A stretch of DNA of 64,000 bases, taken from DATBGZ01 sp036557785 (GTDB taxonomy: Bacteria > Actinomycetota > Actinomycetes > Mycobacteriales > Micromonosporaceae). The stretch covers positions 62,001 through 126,000 of the forward strand of contig DATBGZ010000014.1 in NCBI GenBank assembly GCA_036557785.1. Reading direction: 5' to 3'. This document shows, piece after piece, positions 58,798-64,000 of the stretch (position 1 is the first letter of the stretch; the number at the start of each line of letters is the position of its first letter). Under the pieces are notes generated by a model. It saw only the letters and a list, made by a program, of their open reading frames with translations. It made no database searches and had not been told where the DNA came from. Position numbers and translations under genes: made by a program.

Positions 58798-58830
58798 ATG
58801 TGCTGCTCGGTTCTGTACGCACGGTCTTGC

Positions 58831-59331
58831 CTAGACCAGGGTCGGCTGATAGGTCAGGTCGAGCGTGCCGGCCACCAGCTCGACGAACTCCCCGGCCGTA
58901 CGCACCAGGTCATCGGCCTCCCGGGAGGTGACGGCCCGCCGGATCCCCGCCTCTGCCGCGGCTCGCTTGGATGCGCCGGCCGCGAAGAACTCGGCCCACT
59001 CCGCAAACTCCGGTGCCACGGCGCTCAGCAGCGTCCAGACACTGGTGATGCGGTTACGGCGATGGGGCTCCGGCCTGGCCCGCGCGGCGAGTACCGCCGC
59101 GGCGGCCCGGAGCGCGGCGAGATGCGCTGCCGCGAACCGCAGCCCGTCGGCGGAGGTGTGCTCGGCCTCGGCCAGTCCCTGCCGGGCCATGACCAGCAAC
59201 TGCACCGGACCGCGCTGAGGCAGCACGCGTGCGGGAACCGCCACCCCGCTCTGCGCACGGGCACGGCCCGTCGCAGGCGCGGCGACCATGAGGGTCGTGG
59301 CCGTGGGGGACGTGAGGGTTGTCGCCGTCAT
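58831..59331 (-). CDS. SAV_6107-type HEPN domain protein
   Basis: A 166-residue helical protein: LVMARQGLAEAEHTSADGLRFAAAHLAALRAAAAVLAARARP, then RRNRITSVWTLLSAVAPEFAEWAEFFAAGASKRAAAEAGI, then READDLVRTAGEFVELV. This is the SAV_6107 HEPN pattern found next to imuA' in many actinobacteria. It is the first gene of the mutasome operon. Some HEPN proteins are RNases, but the RxxxxH signature is not evident, so no activity is assigned. ATG has GGAGGAG upstream. Confidence 0.85.
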   Translation of the reverse strand: MTATTLTSPTATTLMVAAPATGRARAQSGVAVPARVLPQRGPVQLLVMARQGLAEAEHTSADGLRFAAAHLAALRAAAAVLAARARPEPHRRNRITSVWTLLSAVAPEFAEWAEFFAAGASKRAAAEAGIRRAVTSREADDLVRTAGEFVELVAGTLDLTYQPTLV

Positions 59332-59704
59332 CTTCTCGTCTCTCCTCCGTACGAGACGCGCCTCGGGCACGCCGTCTGGTGATCGGTGGCCGGGCCACCA
59401 TGGACCGCTGCTGGAGGAAGGCCGCAGCGCTGCGGTCGGCGGGCCGGTGTGGCCGGGCAGGGGCGCTTCCCCACGCCTCCGCCCGACCACCGGTCCGGCC
59501 ATCGCCAGCACCAGGGGGTAAGGGGCGGGCGATACCGACCTCGGCCCGGACCCGCGAAGTCCGGTCCATCGAGGTTCGGTGCCGCGAACACCTCTCCCCG
59601 GGCTGTTCGAACAAGTGAACCATATTCGAACACGGGTACAGAGTAAAGCCGCCCCCCGACATTTACCCGCGGGCGTGTCGCGACAAGCGCCAGGGCACAT
59701 TCGC
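59332..59704. other. intergenic region upstream of the mutasome operon
   Basis: No gene. Contains the perfect palindrome TGTTCGAACA near 59612 and a nearby TTCGAACAC. Neither has the TCGAAC-N4-GTTCGA geometry of an actinobacterial LexA box. The promoter of the HEPN-imuA'-imuB-dnaE2 operon must lie here. Confidence 0.45.
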
Positions 59705-59770
59705 CGATCTTGGAGTTATCGCCTCTAGTCGATCTCCGATCACGACGATACGACCAAGATCGCGGGGCAC
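59705..59770. repeat. 66-bp dispersed repeat, copy 2
   Basis: Same length, ends and orientation as the copy at 20934-20999. The 3' half (CGATACGACCAAGATCGCG and GGGCAC after it) is nearly identical; the middle is variable. It lies about 105 bases before ybaK. Confidence 0.85.
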
Positions 59771-59875
59771 GCGACACTACGGAGGGTCCGACCGGGTGGT
59801 GGAGCCCCCCCGGGGCGAGCCGCCACGGGTGCCGGCCGGAAGATAGGTACCGGGCCGCGTCGAGGAGGATCCTGC

Positions 59876-60358
59876 ATGCACCCGAACGTTCACGCCGTCC
59901 AGGACGCGCTCGTGGCGGCCGGCGCGCAGGGGCAGGTGATCGTGCTGCCCGACGCCGTCACCACCGCGGCGCAGGCCGCGGCGGCGCTGAACGTCGAGGT
60001 CGGCCAGATCGCCAACTCCCTGATCTTCGAAGCCGTAGCGACCCCGCAGGAGGGCGGCACCCCCCTGCTCGTGCTGACCTCCGGCGCCCACCGCGTGGAC
60101 ACCGCGAAGGTGGCCGCACTGCTCGGCTACGCCACCGTCAAACGCGCCACGCCCGAGTTCGTGCGGGAGCACACCGGTCAGCCGATCGGTGGCGTCGCCC
60201 CACTCGGGCACCCCAAACCCGTACCCACGCTCGTCGATGTCGCCCTGGGCGCCTACCCGGTGATCTGGGCAGCCGGCGGTATTCCGCACGCCGTCTTCCC
60301 CACGACATACGACGAGTTGGTACGGATCACCGGCGGCACCCCGGCCGAGGTCGCGTGA
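59876..60358 (+). CDS. YbaK/EbsC-type aminoacyl-tRNA deacylase
   Basis: A 160-residue trans-editing-domain protein related to YbaK and ProXp, which clear misacylated tRNAs. Landmarks: ANSLIFEAVATPQEGGTPLLVLTSGAHRVD, the conserved Lys in TVKRATPEFVREHTGQPIGGVAPLGHP, and LVDVALGAYPVIWAAGGIPHAVFPTTYDELVRIT. The tRNA specificity is unknown. ATG has GAGGAGG upstream. Coupled to a GNAT gene by a GTGA overlap. Confidence 0.92.
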   Translation: MHPNVHAVQDALVAAGAQGQVIVLPDAVTTAAQAAAALNVEVGQIANSLIFEAVATPQEGGTPLLVLTSGAHRVDTAKVAALLGYATVKRATPEFVREHTGQPIGGVAPLGHPKPVPTLVDVALGAYPVIWAAGGIPHAVFPTTYDELVRITGGTPAEVA

Positions 60359-60906
60359 GCGTGTCACAGGTGGTCGTGTGGGGGCCGGACGACCTGGTCC
60401 ACCGCCTCGACGAGGTTATCTACGTCTATGGGCAGGCCATGGGCTACTCCTCGGACATGCTCCTGACCCGGCGAAGCTACATGGGCTCCCATGTGCACCG
60501 CCGGGACTTCCACGCGGTCGCGTCGCTCGACGAGACCGGCCGCGTGCTCGGCTTCGGCTACGGATACCACTCCGAGCCCGGGCAGTGGTGGCACGACCAG
60601 GTCCGCGGCGCGATGCGACGCGACGCCCGAGCGTTCTGGCTGGCGGACTGCTTCGAGGTCGTCGAGTTGCACGTGCTGCCCTCGGCCCAGGGACACGGAC
60701 TCGGCGCGAACCAACTGCGCACGCTGCTCGGCCTGGTCAGCGGCGCGACCACACTCCTGTCCACACCGGAGGCCGATGAGCGGACCTCGCGAGCATGGCG
60801 GCTCTACCGCCGGTTCGGCTTCGTCGATGTCGTGCGCAACTTCCTCTTCCCCGGCGACGCCCGCCCCTTCGCGGTGCTGGGCCGTACCCTCCCCCTCGAC
60901 GCCTAG
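60355..60906 (+). CDS. GNAT family N-acetyltransferase
   Basis: A 183-residue acetyltransferase with the acetyl-CoA motif VVELHVLPSAQGHGLGANQLRTLLGLV and the following SRAWRLYRRFGFVDVVRNF segment. Substrate unknown. GTG overlaps the ybaK stop (GTGA), so it is likely co-translated. Ends 27 bases from the converging CDP-alcohol phosphotransferase gene. Confidence 0.88.
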   Translation: MSVSQVVVWGPDDLVHRLDEVIYVYGQAMGYSSDMLLTRRSYMGSHVHRRDFHAVASLDETGRVLGFGYGYHSEPGQWWHDQVRGAMRRDARAFWLADCFEVVELHVLPSAQGHGLGANQLRTLLGLVSGATTLLSTPEADERTSRAWRLYRRFGFVDVVRNFLFPGDARPFAVLGRTLPLDA

Positions 60907-60933
60907 CCCGGGGAGCGGCACTGCGCGGCGGCA

Positions 60934-61647
60934 CTAGGAGCGCAACGCCGCGCGGATGGCGCCGAGCAGCCGGGCGGCGCCGATCAGCCCGAGCACCAGC
61001 CAGACCGCCAGGGCCACGGTGACGATCCCCGCGGCGAGCCGCGCGCTGACCACCCCGCCCGCGGCGCCGAGCAGCATCGCCGCGACGACCACGAGGACCC
61101 GGGTGGGTCGCTCGGCCACCGTGATCGCACCGACGCCCGGCATCCCGGCGAGCGCCGCGCGAGACCGCGCGTACTCGTGCAGGAGCGCGAGGAAACCGCA
61201 GGCGGCCACGACGGGACCGAGCCCGCCGAGCAGCCAGAGCGCCACCAGCCAGGCGATCTCCGCGCACCGGTCGGCGACGGCGTCGTACCAGGAACCGAGC
61301 CCGGTCGTACGGCCGGAGAGGACCGCCACGCCGCTGTCAGCCGAGTCGGCCAGTGCCGAGACCAGCACCAGCGTCGCCGCCAGGAAGACCCATGGCCCGC
61401 CGGGCAGCACGGCCACGGGGACGGCGAACGAGCAGACCAGACCGATCGTCGTCACCGTGCTGGGGGCCAGGCCGAGGCGGTGCAGCCCTCGCGACGCCGC
61501 GAATGCCAGGCGCTGCCATCGTCGCACCAGCTTCGGTCCGCGGCGCGGGTCGAAGCCACCGTGCAAAGAGGACCAGCGGGCGCAGTACTCGTCCCACCCG
61601 AGAGCGGGCGCGCCCCCCGCGCGGCGTCTGCGCCCGATCCAGGGCAC
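60934..61647 (-). CDS. CDP-alcohol phosphatidyltransferase-like membrane protein
   Basis: A 237-residue membrane protein with five to six hydrophobic segments and the family motif region ALADSADSGVAVLSGRTTGLGSWYDAVADR. The canonical motif is DxxDGxxAR...GxxxDxxxD: the Asp residues and downstream Gly/Asp/Asp are kept, but the Gly after the second Asp is Ser and the Arg is Val. It may therefore have altered or no activity. The alcohol acceptor is unknown. GTG start assumed. Confidence 0.8.
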   Translation of the reverse strand: MPWIGRRRRAGGAPALGWDEYCARWSSLHGGFDPRRGPKLVRRWQRLAFAASRGLHRLGLAPSTVTTIGLVCSFAVPVAVLPGGPWVFLAATLVLVSALADSADSGVAVLSGRTTGLGSWYDAVADRCAEIAWLVALWLLGGLGPVVAACGFLALLHEYARSRAALAGMPGVGAITVAERPTRVLVVVAAMLLGAAGGVVSARLAAGIVTVALAVWLVLGLIGAARLLGAIRAALRS

Positions 61648-61742
61648 GCTACGTACGCTCAGACCGGTGCCCCCGAAGCCAGTTGTGCCGGTCCGACCAC
61701 GCCGACACGCTCAACGACCCTCACCCGGACTCTACCTGTGGA

Positions 61743-61970
61743 TCATCGCCCGCCGGCCCGGATGAGGCCAAGCTCAGCCAGCCGCCGACCGGAGCACGGC
61801 CAGGGCTGACCGCAGGTGGCGCACTCCCCGTCGCTCGAGCGCGGCTCGTGGTCCTGGTAGAGGCGCGCCGCAAGCCGCCACAGCAACTCGGAGCGGACCC
61901 GCTCGGGCGGCTCCCCCGGCGCAATCCGTGCCGGCCTTTGGCAAGCCGGTCGTGCGTCATCACCACTCAT
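61743..61970 (-). CDS. small Cys-rich actinobacterial protein (hypothetical)
   Basis: A 75-residue protein: MSGDDARPACQRPARIAP, then a helix (RVRSELLWRLAARLYQDHEP), then CATCGQPWPCSGRRLAELG. The C-x2-C-x5-C pattern suggests metal binding, as in small proteins common in Micromonosporaceae; I do not know a function. An ATG six codons upstream is an alternative start. Confidence 0.55.
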   Translation of the reverse strand: MSGDDARPACQRPARIAPGEPPERVRSELLWRLAARLYQDHEPRSSDGECATCGQPWPCSGRRLAELGLIRAGGR

Positions 61971-62092
61971 CGATGCCCCCCGTCCCATCGTCCGACCCGT
62001 ACCTCCTACCGTGGCGGTCCGACAGGCTTGCCTCAGCACCGACCGGCGCGATCCCCGCCGAGGGCGACGGTCAGGCTGTGTGACGGCACCGT

Positions 62093-62098
62093 TACCTT
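62093..62098 (+). promoter_or_regulatory. leaderless -10 of prenyl synthase
   Basis: TACCTT ends seven bases before the GTG at 62106, supporting that start over the ATG nine bases later. Confidence 0.5.
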
Positions 62099-62105
62099 GG
62101 GATAC

Positions 62106-63170
62106 GTGAGCCCCATGGAGTCGGCCGGTTTGAAGGAACGGGTCGAGAAGGCGCTCGCGCGTTTCCTGCTCGATCAACGCACCATTTTGTCGGGCATCGA
62201 CCCGGCGCTGGAGACCGTTGCCGAGACGATCGAACGCTTCGTGCTGCACGGCGGAAAGCGGCTGCGGCCGGCCTTCGCCTACTGGGGCTTCCGCGGTGCC
62301 GGCGGCGAGGACTCCGAGCAGATCGTCGCGGCGGTCGCGGCGCTGGAGTTCGTGCAGGCCAGCGCACTGATGCACGACGATCTCATGGACGCCTCCGACA
62401 CCCGCCGCGGCGAGCCGTCCGTGCATCGCCGGTTCGAGGTGGTGCACAGCGCCAGCGGCTGGGACGGTGACCCGAAGGTCTTCGGCGCTGGCGCGGCGAT
62501 CCTGCTCGGAGACTTCTGCCTGGCCTGGTCCGACGAGTTGCTGCGTCGCTCCGGCATCGACGTGGACGTCCTGCTACGGGCGCGGCCGGTCTTCGACCTC
62601 ATGCGCACCGAGGTGATCGCCGGGCAGTACCTCGATGTGCACGCCCAGGTCACGGGCGACACCTCCATGCAGCGGGCGTCCACGGTGGCGCGCTACAAGT
62701 CGGCGAAGTACACGGTGGAGCGACCGCTGCTGCTCGGCGCGGCGATGGCGGACGCGCCGCCGGAGATCCGAGCCGCCTACTCGGGGTACGGCCTGCCGCT
62801 CGGCGAGGCGTTCCAGCTCCGCGACGACATCCTCGGTGTCTTCGGCAACCCCGCGCAGACGGGCAAGCCGGCCGGCGACGACCTGCGGGAGGGCAAGCGC
62901 ACCTACCTCATCGCGTGCGCATTCGCCGCGGCCGATGTCGTGGCCGCCGACCGGCTGCGTGCCGGCCTGGGCAACCCGCGCCTGGATGCCACCGGCATCG
63001 CGGAGCTGCGCGAGATCATCATCGACACCGGCGCCCTTGCCCGGACGGAGGAGCGCATCGCGAACCTCACCGAGGCATCGCTGCGTGCGTTGCGCAGCGT
63101 CACGCTCGCCGACGACACCGCGGGGATGCTGGAGAGCCTGGCCCAGGCCGCGACCAGCCGCAGCGGCTGA
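62106..63170 (+). CDS. polyprenyl (geranylgeranyl-type) diphosphate synthase
   Basis: A 354-residue trans-prenyltransferase: GGKRLRPAFAYWGF, the first Asp motif LMHDDLMDASD, GQYLDVHAQVTG, KSAKYTVERPLLLGA and the second motif FQLRDDILGVFGN. Chain length is unproven, but its convergence on lycopene cyclase genes points to geranylgeranyl diphosphate for carotenoids. It differs from the shorter prenyl synthase of the hopanoid operon. Start is the GTG after a leaderless -10. Confidence 0.9.
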   Translation: MSPMESAGLKERVEKALARFLLDQRTILSGIDPALETVAETIERFVLHGGKRLRPAFAYWGFRGAGGEDSEQIVAAVAALEFVQASALMHDDLMDASDTRRGEPSVHRRFEVVHSASGWDGDPKVFGAGAAILLGDFCLAWSDELLRRSGIDVDVLLRARPVFDLMRTEVIAGQYLDVHAQVTGDTSMQRASTVARYKSAKYTVERPLLLGAAMADAPPEIRAAYSGYGLPLGEAFQLRDDILGVFGNPAQTGKPAGDDLREGKRTYLIACAFAAADVVAADRLRAGLGNPRLDATGIAELREIIIDTGALARTEERIANLTEASLRALRSVTLADDTAGMLESLAQAATSRSG

Positions 63171-63184
63171 TCCACGGTCGTCGG

Positions 63185-63481
63185 TCAGGACGGGGACCTT
63201 CCTTGCCGGGCCCAGACGCAGAGCGTGCTCAGCACCAGGGCAAAGCCGAATCCAAGATCCTCGATCGGCGCATGGAACAGGCGGGGACCGAGAACAGCGG
63301 CGGGGTCGTACCGGACGACGCCGGTGCCCGTGAGCACCCCGTTGGCGAGGACCTGGAAGACCAGGATGATCGCGTAGCTGAGCCAGAAGACGCGCCCGAG
63401 CACCAGTCGGGTGCGCAACAGCACCAGGTCGAGCGTGAGGGCGGCCACCACGCCGAGCCCGTCCGCGACGGTGTACGTCAC
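63185..63481 (-). CDS. lycopene cyclase domain protein, second subunit
   Basis: A 98-residue membrane protein with three hydrophobic segments; the pattern RVFWLSYAIILVFQVLANGVLTGTGVVRYDP and FHAPIEDLGFGFALVLSTL matches the lycopene cyclase domain (CrtYd/CrtYf type). It is coupled to the first subunit by a GTGA overlap, and the two would form a heterodimer. No phytoene synthase or desaturase for carotenoids is in the window, so the pathway must be elsewhere. Confidence 0.85.
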   Translation of the reverse strand: MTYTVADGLGVVAALTLDLVLLRTRLVLGRVFWLSYAIILVFQVLANGVLTGTGVVRYDPAAVLGPRLFHAPIEDLGFGFALVLSTLCVWARQGRSPS

Positions 63482-63789
63482 CGCCGCAGGACCTTCCGTA
63501 CGGCCTCGAAGCCGAGCACCGAGCAGAGCGGCACGACCAGGAAGAACAGGAGCTCCTCCACGGGCAGGCCGCCGGGCAGCCACACGCCCACGACCCGGTC
63601 CGGGTCGAACGACCAGTGCCCGGCGGCGACCGCGGCCAGGTCCCATGCGAGGAAGACCGCCGCCACCGGCACCAGCGTGAGCACCAGCCGTCGCCACTGT
63701 CGCAGCACGCCGACGCGCAGCACGGGCTCGAGCCAGCCGGCGGCGAGCAGACAGCCGCCCAGGACGGCAAGGTATGTCAACACGCCCAT
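63478..63789 (-). CDS. lycopene cyclase domain protein, first subunit
   Basis: A 103-residue membrane protein with three hydrophobic segments: MGVLTYLAVLGGCLLAAGWLEP, LVLTLVPVAAVFLAWDLAAV and GLPVEELLFFLVVPLCSVLGFEAV. The PxxE(E)xxFF-type stretch is the lycopene cyclase signature (CrtYc/CrtYe type). ATG chosen at MGVLTYLA; 21 further residues are possible upstream. Confidence 0.85.
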   Translation of the reverse strand: MGVLTYLAVLGGCLLAAGWLEPVLRVGVLRQWRRLVLTLVPVAAVFLAWDLAAVAAGHWSFDPDRVVGVWLPGGLPVEELLFFLVVPLCSVLGFEAVRKVLRR

Positions 63790-63915
63790 CGGCAGCCGTA
63801 CGGTTTGCCCATCCCTATACCCTGCCACGACCATCCGTGATCGCCGGGCCACGGATGGGCGCAGTGGCCGCCCCGGGCGGTGCGTCGCACCACAGCGATG
63901 CGGCCTCGCCGCCGG

Positions 63916-64000
63916 TAGACTGCCCCGCGATGGACACCATGGGCGGGCATCTTCGTGGGCGGGACGATGTCACCGCCGCCGATGCGCTGCGGGGCGTGCT
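63916..64000 (+). CDS. start of a gene cut by the window edge (unidentified)
   Basis: An ATG at 63930 (MDTMGGHLRGRDDVTAADALRGVL...) with a TAGACT -10 (63916-63921) eight bases upstream. Only 23 codons are visible, too few to name. The -10 and start layout resemble the other leaderless genes of this window, so it is probably real. Coordinates given include the -10; coding starts at 63930. Confidence 0.4.

Noticed and set aside
59600..59650. LexA/SOS box upstream of the mutasome operon (TGTTCGAACA and TTCGAACAC)
   Set aside because: The half sites are in the wrong order or spacing; none has TCGAAC-N4-GTTCGA. A search with a trained LexA matrix would be needed to overturn this.
1..64000. Biosynthetic gene cluster, prophage, anti-phage island or integrated element
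   Set aside because: No integrase, transposase, polyketide or peptide synthase, restriction system, attachment repeats or tRNA insertion site was found; the window is almost wholly core genes.

Overview
This is high-GC actinobacterial chromosome. The evidence is strong G/C bias at third codon positions, many GTG starts, and a dcw cluster in actinobacterial order. Other markers are a MurT/GatD pair, an ImuA'-ImuB-DnaE2 mutasome with a SAV_6107-type HEPN gene, DUF3040, a GPP34 protein and a Streptomyces-like hopanoid cluster. The frequent CGTACGG word suggests Micromonosporales, but that placement is inference. No CRISPR array, insertion sequence, prophage, rRNA or convincing tRNA was seen; apart from two broken accessory genes this is core chromosome.

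Layout. (1) 1-19157: division and cell-wall cluster, all on the minus strand, transcribed mraZ-rsmH-ftsL-ftsI-murE-murF-mraY-murD-ftsW-murG-murC-ftsQ-ftsZ-yggS-sepF. Most junctions are 1-4 base stop/start overlaps. A promoter with three MraZ-type repeats precedes mraZ. The pgeF gene often found between ftsZ and yggS is missing. (2) 19408-24780: a secreted NlpC/P60 hydrolase with a possible c-di-AMP riboswitch leader, murT-gatD (lipid II amidation), a truncated Rpn-like remnant, and divergent ung and VTT-membrane genes with leaderless-type promoters. (3) 24764-28949: leuS, preceded by what looks like a complete leucine attenuator (leaderless 12-codon leader peptide with three Leu codons, hairpin, terminator), then a dead PIN-domain gene and a GPP34 protein. 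(4) 29266-34285: moxR-DUF58-transglutaminase operon. (5) 34374-42771: DUF3040, DNA polymerase IV, a phosphodiesterase/methyltransferase pair, a polyprenyl sugar-phosphate transferase, a membrane spermidine-synthase-like protein and an SGNH protein. (6) 42808-52765: seven-gene hopanoid operon hpnC-hpnD-hpnE-(polyprenyl synthase)-shc-hpnG-hpnH with a divergent PucR-type regulator, then an SDR. (7) 52786-59331: HEPN-imuA'-imuB-dnaE2 translesion operon. (8) 59876-64000: ybaK-GNAT, a CDP-alcohol phosphotransferase-like protein, a small Cys-rich protein, a geranylgeranyl-type diphosphate synthase converging on a two-subunit lycopene cyclase, and one gene cut by the right edge.

Regions 1 and 2 together make and remodel amidated peptidoglycan. 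Region 6 encodes squalene synthesis, cyclisation and hopanoid side-chain extension. Region 7 is the actinobacterial mutagenic-repair cassette. The most interesting unannotated signals are the leuS attenuator, an over-represented 11-bp palindrome (TCCAC[A/T]GTGGA), a 66-bp repeat present in two divergent intergenic regions, and a 30-bp tandem repeat coding for an extra N-terminus on MurG.
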